A stretch of DNA of 37,245 nt from Actinomadura chibensis NBRC 106107 (GTDB lineage Bacteria; Actinomycetota; Actinomycetes; Streptosporangiales; Streptosporangiaceae), in assembly GCF_001552135.1 (NCBI RefSeq), contig NZ_BCQP01000023.1, forward strand, positions 1 through 37,245. The letters are read 5' to 3'. Positions 31,160 through 37,245 of this stretch are shown one piece after another. The notes under the pieces were generated by a model. It saw nothing but the letters and a program-made list of their open reading frames with translations, was not told the origin of the DNA and did no database searches. Numbering within the stretch: position 1 is the stretch's first letter; every line of letters starts with the position of its first letter. A program made the translations under genes and the position numbers.

Positions 31160-32736
31160 GCGATCGTCTCCGTTCTGCCGCCGAGGGGCGGCGGGACCGG
31201 CGGGACCGTCCGCGGCCGGGGCCCGGCGCCGCGCGGCACGCCGAGCCGGTCGAGGACGGGGGTGAGCGCCGCGACCACCAGCAGGTTCGCCGCGAGCGCG
31301 ATGAGCGCGGTGTAGGCGCTGACCTCCCAGCCGCCGACGCCGATCGGCGCGACCGAGGAGAACCCGCTCCGGACGACGAGGACCGTGCCGGCGACCATGC
31401 CCGCGGCCCATCCGGTCAGCAGCGCGCGGGGGTGGAGGCGGCGGCTGTAGAGCCCGATAGCGACGGCGGGGAACGTCTGCAGGATCCACACCCCGCCGAG
31501 CAGTTGCAGGTTGATGGCGTCCTGGTCGCGCAGGCCGAAGACGAAGACGATCGCGCCGACCTTCGCCACCAGCGAGACCAGGCGCGCGATCCGCATCTGG
31601 TGAAGCGGCGTGGACGTCGGATGGAAGTAGGGGGCGTAGATGTTGCGGACGAACAGCGTCGCGACCGCGATCGACATGATCGCGGCGGGCACGAGCGCGC
31701 CGACCGCGAGGGCGCCGAACACGAGCCCGGTGAGCGCCGCCGGCATCAGCTCCCTGACCAGCAGCGGGACGGCGGCCTCGGCGGCGCCCGGCGGGGCCCG
31801 CACCCCGGCGGCGAGCGCGCCGACCCCGAGCAGCGCGAACAGGCCGAGCACGCCCGTCCAGGCGGGGAGGCCGATGGACGCGCGGCGCAGCGTGTCGGGG
31901 CCCCTCGCGGCGAACGCGGCGGTCAGCACGTGCGGGTACATCAGCAGCGCCATCGCCGAGCCGAGCGCGAGCGAGGCGTAGACGGTGAACATGCCCGGGC
32001 CGAGGGTCAGCGAGGCGCCCGGCGCGCCGTGCGCGGCGAGCGCGCGTTCCGCGCCGTCGAACATCGGCCCCGGGCCGCCGAGCTGGTGCAGGACGACGGC
32101 GGTCACGGCGAGCACCGAGGCGAAGATCGCCGTGCCCTTGGCCAGCGAGATGATCGCGGGGGCGCGCAGCCCGTGCCGGTAGGTCGCGAGGGCCAGGAAG
32201 GCGAAGACGCCGACCAGCGCGAGGTCGCCCGCGGCGCCGCGCGGGTAGAGGCCGCCCGCGGCGAGCACCGCGCGGATGCCGAGGAGCTGGAGCGCGATGT
32301 AGGGCATGGTGGCCAGCACGCCGGTGATCGCCACCACCAGCGCCAGCCCGGGCGAGCCGTGGCGGTCGCGGACGTAGTCGGCCACCGTGATGTGCCCGCC
32401 GCGGCGCGCCTCCCGCCACAGCTTGGGCAGCAGGACGAACGCCAGCGGATAGACGATGACCGTGTAGGGCAGGGCGAAGAAGCCGAGCGAGCCCGTCCCG
32501 TAGACGAGGCCCGGGAGGGCGGCGAAGGTGTAGGCGGTATAGATGGTGCCGCCGAGCAGGAACCAGACGGTGGCCGTGCCGAACCGGCGGTCGGCGAGCG
32601 CCCAGCCCTCGAGCGTCGGCAGCTCGGGCCCCGGCCGGAACCAGCGCGCGGCGAACGCCAGCAGCGAGGTGCAGCCGAGCACCGCGACGAACGTCGCCGC
32701 GCCCATCGGCTCGATCATCGGGTCACCGCCAGTCAT
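31156..32736 (-). CDS. MctP-like sodium:solute symporter (monocarboxylate permease)
   Basis: A 526-residue SSS-family transporter with about 13 helices. Family marks are LADRRFGTATVWFLLGGTIY (helix 1-2 with the G-G-T-x-Y of sodium-site 1), LPKLWREARRGGHITVADYV, the helix-5 AIISLAKGTAIFASVLAVTA and AVGALVPAAIMSIAVATLFV near helix 8. Its closest named relatives are MctP monocarboxylate (lactate, pyruvate, acetate) permeases, normally next to a DUF3311 gene; here DUF3311 is divergent at 32874. The adjacent cstA supports a pyruvate/monocarboxylate role. The C-terminus is a Pro/Arg tail. The ATG at 32736 is used; the one at 32718 is possible. It is translationally coupled to the sigma gene. Confidence 0.85.
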   Translation of the reverse strand: MTGGDPMIEPMGAATFVAVLGCTSLLAFAARWFRPGPELPTLEGWALADRRFGTATVWFLLGGTIYTAYTFAALPGLVYGTGSLGFFALPYTVIVYPLAFVLLPKLWREARRGGHITVADYVRDRHGSPGLALVVAITGVLATMPYIALQLLGIRAVLAAGGLYPRGAAGDLALVGVFAFLALATYRHGLRAPAIISLAKGTAIFASVLAVTAVVLHQLGGPGPMFDGAERALAAHGAPGASLTLGPGMFTVYASLALGSAMALLMYPHVLTAAFAARGPDTLRRASIGLPAWTGVLGLFALLGVGALAAGVRAPPGAAEAAVPLLVRELMPAALTGLVFGALAVGALVPAAIMSIAVATLFVRNIYAPYFHPTSTPLHQMRIARLVSLVAKVGAIVFVFGLRDQDAINLQLLGGVWILQTFPAVAIGLYSRRLHPRALLTGWAAGMVAGTVLVVRSGFSSVAPIGVGGWEVSAYTALIALAANLLVVAALTPVLDRLGVPRGAGPRPRTVPPVPPPLGGRTETIA

Positions 32737-32873
32737 CGCCTGATCTCACTAATGTTGCGCGGATCACGGCATCGGTTGACAGCGGATTCCCACGAATCTC
32801 GGCCGATGTCCGTGTAAACCGTTTCGGCGGCGCTCGCAACTCTGCTCCGATGACACTCCCCACGGAGGCCCCG

Positions 32874-33128
32874 ATGAGCGAGCCGAGCCCCGCGCCGAAC
32901 GCCCCGCCCCGCCCCGTGCGACCAGCGCGGCCGGTGCGGCGGTGGGCGGCGGCGGCGTGCTTGGCGGCGCCGGTGGTGGCGCTGCTGGGCGTGCCCTGGT
33001 ACGCGGGCACGGACGTCCATCTCGCGGGCGTGCGGCTCTTCTACTGGTACCAGTTCGCCTGGGTCCCGGGGAGCGTCGTCTTCATGGTGGCCGCCTATCT
33101 GCTGCGCGGAGGCCGCGACCATGAGTGA
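32874..33128 (+). CDS. DUF3311 small membrane protein
   Basis: An 84-residue protein with two membrane helices: AAACLAAPVVALLGVPWYAG (about 25-44) and FYWYQFAWVPGSVVFMVAAY (about 54-73). The VPWY...FYWYQFAWV pattern is the DUF3311 signature. In other bacteria the gene sits directly beside mctP-type symporters and the product is thought to assist or be an accessory of the permease. Here it is the first gene on the plus strand, divergent from the symporter and 122 nt before cstA, so it may be expressed with cstA instead. The ATG at 32874 has GGAGG 5 nt upstream; ATG at 32850 is less likely. Confidence 0.88.
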   Translation: MSEPSPAPNAPPRPVRPARPVRRWAAAACLAAPVVALLGVPWYAGTDVHLAGVRLFYWYQFAWVPGSVVFMVAAYLLRGGRDHE

Positions 33129-33250
33129 CCCGTGACGGGCGCGTAGCGTCTCCGCCTCTTCTCCTCCGTCCCGAAGGACATCGGGTCACGCAGTTCAGCA
33201 CCGGGCGCGCTTCCGCGCTGCCCTCATCCCGGAACTCAGGAGGTTCCCCC

Positions 33251-35431
33251 ATGCCCGGACCAGGCACCCTCGCCTCACGGGTGACCACCAGATCGGTGCT
33301 CGTCTGGGGCGCCGTCTCGCTCGCGGGAGCCGTCGCGTGGGGCGTGCTGGCCCTGTCGCGCGGCGAGCGGATCTCCGCGATCTGGCTGGTCGTGGCCGCG
33401 CTCGGCTCGTACGCCATCGCCTACCGCTTCTACTCGCGGTTCATCGCCCGCCGGGTCCTCGGGGTGGACGACGGCCGCGCCACCCCCGCCGAGCGGCTCG
33501 ACGACGGGGTGGACTTCCAGCCCACCGACCGGCGCGTCCTGCTCGGCCACCACTTCGCCGCCATCGCGGGCGCGGGCCCGCTGGTCGGCCCGGTGCTCGC
33601 CGCGCAGATGGGCTACCTGCCGGGCACCATCTGGATCATCGTCGGGGTGATCTTCGCGGGAGCCGTCCAGGACATGGTCGTCCTGTTCCTGTCCATGCGC
33701 CGGGACGGCAAGAGCCTCGGCCAGATGGTGCGGGACGAGATCGGCGTGGTCGGCGGCGTCGCCGCGCTCGTCGCGGTGTTCGCCATCATGGTCATCCTGC
33801 TGGCGGTGCTGGCGCTCGTGGTCGTGAACGCGCTGGCCAAGTCGCCGTGGGGGACGTTCTCCATCGCGATGACGATCCCGATCGCCCTGTTCATGGGCTT
33901 CTACCTGCGGACGATCCGGCCCGGACGCGTCATGGAGACGACCGTCATCGGCGTGTCGCTGATGCTGCTCGCGATCGTCGGCGGCGGCTGGGTGCAGGAG
34001 TCCGCGCTCGCCGGGGCGTTCACGCTCAGCCCGGAGACGCTCGTCATCTGCCTGGTCGTGTACGGGTTCCTGGCGTCGGTGCTGCCGGTGTGGATGCTGC
34101 TGACCCCCCGCGACTACCTGTCCACCTTCATGAAGGTCGGGACGATCGGGCTGCTCGCGGTCGGGGTCCTCGTCGTCGCGCCGACGATGGAGACCGAGGC
34201 GGTCACGAAGTTCGCGGGCAGCGGCGACGGCCCGGTGTTCGCCGGGTCGCTGTTCCCGTTCGTGTTCATCACGATCGCCTGCGGGGCGCTGTCGGGGTTC
34301 CACGCGCTGATCTCGTCCGGGACGACGCCGAAGCTGATCCAGAAGGAGTCGCAGGTCCGGCTGATCGGATACGGCGCGATGCTGATGGAGTCGTTCGTGG
34401 CGATCATGGCGCTGATCGCGGCGTGCGTCCTCGACCCCGGGCTGTACTACGCGATGAACGCCCCGGCCGGGCTGCTCGGCGCCACGCCGGACAGCGCCGC
34501 CGCCGCGGTCACCCACCTCGGCTTCACCATCACGCCGGACGACCTGCGGAGCGCGGCGTCCGCCGTCGACGAGAACAGCGTGGTCGCCCGCACCGGCGGC
34601 GCGCCGACGCTCGCGCTCGGCATGTCGGAGATCCTGTCCGGCGTCATCGGCGGGTCGGCGCTCAAGGCGTTCTGGTACCACTTCGCGATCATGTTCGAGG
34701 CGCTGTTCATCCTGACCACGGTGGACGCCGGGACCCGCGTCGGACGGTTCATGCTGCAGGACGCCCTCGGCAACGTCTGGAAGCCGATCGGCCGGGTGAG
34801 CTGGAAGCCGGGGCTGTGGGCCACCAGCGCGGTCGTCGTCCTGGCCTGGGGCTACTTCCTGTACGTCGGCGTCACCGACCCGCTCGGCGGGATCAACCAG
34901 CTCTTCCCGCTGTTCGGCATCGCCAACCAGCTGCTCGCCGCGATCGCGCTGACCCTCGCCACCACGCTGCTCATCAAGAGCGGGCGGCTGCGGTGGGCGT
35001 GGGTCACCGGCGTCCCGCTCGCCTGGGACGCCGCCGTGACGCTGACCGCGAGCTGGCAGAAGGTCTTCGCCGACGACCCGAAGATCGGCTTCTTCGCGCA
35101 GCGGGACAAGTTCTCCGCCGCGATCGATGCGGGCAAGGTGCTGCCGCCCGCGAAGAACCTCGACGACATGCACACGATCGTCCTGAACTCCACGGTGGAC
35201 GGGGTGCTCGCCGCGTTCTTCGCGATCCTGGTGCTGCTGGTGATCGGCAACGGTGCCGTCGTGTCGTGGCGGGCGATCCGGGCCCGGAGCCCGCTGCCGA
35301 CCGCCGAGGCGCCGTATACGCCGTCCACGATCGTCGCGCCCGCCGGGCTGTTCACCACACCCGCCGAGCGCCGCGAACTCGCCGCGGCGGGCGCCGGGAC
35401 GAGCGAGGACGCGGAGCCGCTCGCGTCATGA
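33251..35431 (+). CDS. cstA: CstA-family pyruvate/peptide transporter
   Basis: A 726-residue, about 18-helix carbon starvation protein A. Conserved blocks are LGSYAIAYRFYSRFIARRVL, FQPTDRRVLLGHHFAAIAGA followed by GPLVGPVLAAQMGYLPGTIW, MLLTPRDYLSTFMKVG, CGALSGFHALISSGTTPKLI, ALFILTTVDAGTRVGRFMLQ and LFPLFGIANQLLAAIALTLA. CstA and its paralogue BtsT take up pyruvate (and CstA was linked to peptides) under carbon limitation. The start at 33251 has AGGAGG 7 nt upstream; longer frames back to 33125 overlap DUF3311 and lack a ribosome site. The ATGA at the end is shared with ybdD, so the two are translationally coupled as in other bacteria. Confidence 0.95.
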   Translation: MPGPGTLASRVTTRSVLVWGAVSLAGAVAWGVLALSRGERISAIWLVVAALGSYAIAYRFYSRFIARRVLGVDDGRATPAERLDDGVDFQPTDRRVLLGHHFAAIAGAGPLVGPVLAAQMGYLPGTIWIIVGVIFAGAVQDMVVLFLSMRRDGKSLGQMVRDEIGVVGGVAALVAVFAIMVILLAVLALVVVNALAKSPWGTFSIAMTIPIALFMGFYLRTIRPGRVMETTVIGVSLMLLAIVGGGWVQESALAGAFTLSPETLVICLVVYGFLASVLPVWMLLTPRDYLSTFMKVGTIGLLAVGVLVVAPTMETEAVTKFAGSGDGPVFAGSLFPFVFITIACGALSGFHALISSGTTPKLIQKESQVRLIGYGAMLMESFVAIMALIAACVLDPGLYYAMNAPAGLLGATPDSAAAAVTHLGFTITPDDLRSAASAVDENSVVARTGGAPTLALGMSEILSGVIGGSALKAFWYHFAIMFEALFILTTVDAGTRVGRFMLQDALGNVWKPIGRVSWKPGLWATSAVVVLAWGYFLYVGVTDPLGGINQLFPLFGIANQLLAAIALTLATTLLIKSGRLRWAWVTGVPLAWDAAVTLTASWQKVFADDPKIGFFAQRDKFSAAIDAGKVLPPAKNLDDMHTIVLNSTVDGVLAAFFAILVLLVIGNGAVVSWRAIRARSPLPTAEAPYTPSTIVAPAGLFTTPAERRELAAAGAGTSEDAEPLAS

Positions 35432-35619
35432 CCGGAACACCGTCCGAGCGGCTACGGCGCGTCGTCCGGTTCGTCCGCTGGTACCTGCGCGAGATCACCG
35501 GGGACGCCGCTTACGAGCGGCACGTCGCACGACACCCCGGCCACGCGCCCACCCGCCGGGAATACGAACGCCGCCGAGCCGCCCGACGAGACCACAATCC
35601 CGAAGGCCGCTGCTGCTGA
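35428..35619 (+). CDS. YbdD/YjiX family small protein, CstA accessory
   Basis: A 63-residue protein of the YbdD/YjiX family. The signature WYLREITGDAAYERHVARH (about 17-35) and a basic stretch (RREYERRRAARRDHN) lead to a C-terminal CC pair. Its relatives always follow cstA or btsT and are needed for, or assist, transport in enterics. The ATG overlaps the cstA stop by 4 nt. No membrane segment is seen. The family is short, so length is normal. Confidence 0.9.
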   Translation: MTGTPSERLRRVVRFVRWYLREITGDAAYERHVARHPGHAPTRREYERRRAARRDHNPEGRCC

Positions 35620-35644
35620 CCCCAGCACAAGCGACCACCCACCC

Positions 35645-35747
35645 CACCCCGCCCCCGCACCGCACGATCCAGCACCGCACGATCCGGCAGCGCGATCCAG
35701 GGCTGTGCGGTCCGGCAGTGCGGGCTTCGCGCTGGTGGGGCGGGGTG
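35645..35747. terminator. Convergent hairpin region between ybdD and corA-type genes
   Basis: CACCCCGCCCC (35645-35655) and GGGGCGGGGTG (35737-35747) form a perfect 11-bp stem, extended by further GC-rich partial pairing on both sides. The interior carries two tandem 15-bp units (GCACCGCACGATCCR at 35657-35671 and 35672-35686) and their partial inverted copies. A large structured element like this is likely to end transcription from both converging genes. Confidence 0.6.
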
Positions 35748-35759
35748 GGTGGGGTGGGG

Positions 35760-36917
35760 TTAGAGCCAGTCGCGGCGTTTGAAGATCAAGTAGAGGGTGA
35801 GGCAGGTCCCGAGCATGAGGGTGAGGGCGACGGGGTAGCCCGCGGTCCAGTGCAGTTCGGGCATGTGGTCGAAGTTCATCCCGTAGACGGTCCCGATCAG
35901 CGTGGGGGCGAACAGGATGGCCGCCCAGGCGGAGATCTTCTTGATCTCCTCGTTCTGGGCGTAGCTGGCCTCGGTGAGGTTCTTCATCTCCTCGTTCTGC
36001 GCCTGGGACACCAGGGTCGCGTTGACGGTGAGGATGTCGGTCAGCATCTGCCGGAACCCGGTCACCCGCTCCACGACGGTCGTGGCGTGGTCGGCGACGT
36101 CCCGCAGGTAGCGGCGCAGCTCCTCGTCCGTGCCGTACTTGTCGAACCCGGCGATGAGGCGGTCGAGCATGGAGAGCAGCGGGATCGTCGCGCGCTGGAA
36201 CTCGATCACCTCGCGGGACAGCTCGTAGATGCGGCGGGACACCTTCGGGTCGCCGCCGAAGACCTCCGTCTCGATCTCGTCGATGTCGTTCTGCAGCCCG
36301 GCGACGACGGGGGCATACCCGTCCACGACGGCGTCGAGGATCGCGTAGAGGATCGCCTCGGTACCGCGTTTGAGCAGGTCCGGGTCGTCCTCCAGGCGGC
36401 GGCGCACGATCGCGAGGTCGGGTGCCTCGCTGTGCCGGACGGTCAGCACGAAGTCGGGCCCGAGGAACACGTGCAGTTCGCCGAAGTCGACCTCCTCGGT
36501 CTCGTCCAGGTAGCGGGCGGAGCGCAGCACCACGAACAGGGTGTCGCCGTAGCGCTCCAGCTTGGGGCGCTGGTGGGCGACGATGGCGTCCTCCAGGGCC
36601 AGCTCGTGCAGCCCGAACTCCTCCGAGAGCGCGAGCAGCTGCGCTTCGACCGGGCGGTACAGGCCGATCCAGGCGAGGCCGCCGGTGGTGGCGCGGAGCC
36701 GCGTGATGGTGTCGGCCAGCGTCGCGGGCGAGTCGACGCGCCGTCCGCCGCGGTAGAGGGCGTTGTCGATGACGCGGTTGTCCATCGCGGAGTCGGCGAT
36801 GCGGGACCGCGGGTCCATCGACTCCTCCGGCGCGACGAGCTCGTCGGCGGCGGGCCCGCGGCCCGGCCCCTGCGCGCGTTTGAGCGGACGCAGCGGACGC
36901 AGCCTGCGCTCGGCCAT
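35760..36917 (-). CDS. CorA-family magnesium/cobalt transporter
   Basis: A 385-residue CorA protein. The cytoplasmic part (1-315) includes GLAWIGLYRP, FGLHELALEDAIVAHQRPKL, GELHVFLGPDFVLTVRH and RVTGFRQMLTDILTVNATLV followed by SQAQNEEMKNLTEASYAQNE. The first membrane helix (IKKISAWAAILFAPTLIGTV) ends in the invariant selectivity motif YGMNFDHMPEL, followed by a second helix (GYPVALTLMLGTCLTLYLIF) and KRRDWL. As in the family it forms a pentameric channel for Mg2+ or Co2+. The ATG at 36917 with GGAGGTGGGAGG upstream defines the start; a longer frame to 37196 runs through repeat DNA and is not supported. Confidence 0.95.
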   Translation of the reverse strand: MAERRLRPLRPLKRAQGPGRGPAADELVAPEESMDPRSRIADSAMDNRVIDNALYRGGRRVDSPATLADTITRLRATTGGLAWIGLYRPVEAQLLALSEEFGLHELALEDAIVAHQRPKLERYGDTLFVVLRSARYLDETEEVDFGELHVFLGPDFVLTVRHSEAPDLAIVRRRLEDDPDLLKRGTEAILYAILDAVVDGYAPVVAGLQNDIDEIETEVFGGDPKVSRRIYELSREVIEFQRATIPLLSMLDRLIAGFDKYGTDEELRRYLRDVADHATTVVERVTGFRQMLTDILTVNATLVSQAQNEEMKNLTEASYAQNEEIKKISAWAAILFAPTLIGTVYGMNFDHMPELHWTAGYPVALTLMLGTCLTLYLIFKRRDWL

Positions 36918-36959
36918 CCCTCCCACCTCCACGGTTCGGATCGGGGACGCTTGTGCCCA

Positions 36960-37245
36960 TGATGTCCGGTGACCACCCCCGGCCCGGTGACCGCCCCAGC
37001 CGTGACCGCCCCCGGCCCGGTGACCACCCCGGCACGGTCGTCGCTCCGGACCGGTTGCCGACACGGCCCGGTGACCACCCCAGCCCGGCCGCAGCCCCAG
37101 CACGGCCCGCAGCCCCCGGACCGGTTGCCGACACGGCCCGGTCACCGCCCCAGCACGGTCCTCGGCCCGGCACGCCCGTCGGCACGGCCCGGTCACCGCC
37201 CCAGCACGGTCCTCGGCCCGGCACGCCCGTCGGCACGGCCCGGTC
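36960..37245. repeat. Pro-Gly-Arg-type tandem repeats with a 51-bp unit at the window edge
   Basis: The region upstream of the corA-type gene is made of degenerate units close to CGGCCCGGTGACCRCCCC. The last part has a clean 51-bp unit: 37132-37182 and 37183-37233 are identical, and a third copy begins at 37234 and runs off the window. A longer repeat (starting CCGGACCGGTTGCCGACACG) occurs at 37046 and 37116. This 328-nt stretch shows no credible gene; open frames here are repeat-encoded. The corA promoter must be in or beyond it and is not visible. Confidence 0.85.

Noticed and set aside
35452..37236. 594-residue minus-strand frame and the 478-residue extension of CorA
   Set aside because: Both run through tandem repeats; the CorA start at 36917 has a clear ribosome site and matches family length.
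1..37245. tRNA, rRNA, IS element or prophage
   Set aside because: No cloverleaf, rRNA, transposase, integrase or phage structural sequence was recognised by reading; a tRNA scan could not be run.

Overview
This window comes from a very GC-rich, high-G+C Gram-positive actinomycete. It shows GC-saturated third codon positions, frequent GTG starts, many 4-nt ATGA/GTGA stop-start overlaps, probable leaderless promoters, and families typical of filamentous actinobacteria (DUF574-type methyltransferase, SigE-type and ECF sigma factors, FBP-domain protein, DUF3311). Overall content suggests a Streptosporangiales/Thermomonosporaceae-like organism such as Actinomadura; this is inference, since no rRNA or marker gene is present. 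No tRNA, rRNA, CRISPR array, phage or IS element was recognised.

Layout. (1) 100-5856 (-): a tight four-gene unit with an exported N,N-dimethylformamidase large-subunit-like protein, an MFS transporter, a membrane-anchored TolB-like propeller and a GH43-like five-bladed propeller. (2) 6276-7607 (-): two tandem secreted DUF4360 paralogues with their own promoter and terminator. (3) 7906-9398 (-): Hsp20, a MerR/HspR-like regulator and an anti-anti-sigma (STAS) protein, with a 19-nt-spaced promoter typical of MerR control. (4) 9541-10929 (-): amino-acid permease. (5) 11097-15712: a TetR, acyl-CoA ligase, crotonase operon (-), a receiver-less LuxR-type protein (-) and a divergent secreted serine hydrolase (+). 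The TetR and hydrolase genes share a near-identical 16-bp imperfect palindrome lying over both start codons. (6) 15792-18224: FBP zinc protein, DMT transporter and two small membrane proteins. (7) 18503-20512: divergent diiron ferritin-like protein and hemerythrin, preceded by a frameshifted ribbon-helix-helix remnant. (8) 20538-21888 (-): VanZ-like protein and a response regulator with no kinase. (9) 22135-24771: secreted M1 metallopeptidase and secreted L-type lectin, convergent around a strong hairpin. (10) 25068-26614 (+): SigE-type sigma factor and a coupled single-pass membrane protein. (11) 26721-29882 (-): glycosyltransferase-like membrane protein, 19-bp minisatellite, DUF574 methyltransferase, VOC protein. 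(12) 29934-35619: a monocarboxylate/pyruvate uptake locus. MctP-like symporter, ECF sigma factor and small membrane protein (-) are joined by 4-nt overlaps; DUF3311 protein, CstA and YbdD run the other way (+). (13) 35760-36917 (-): CorA-type transporter.

The most unusual points are the ECF sigma factor with a 108-residue nonapeptide-repeat N-terminus translationally coupled to an MctP-like transporter; the start-codon operators shared by a TetR operon and a secreted hydrolase; and the dimethylformamidase-like/propeller operon. Four distinct GC-rich tandem repeats (16, 19, 27 and 51 bp units) occur in 37 kb, two of them at the window edges.
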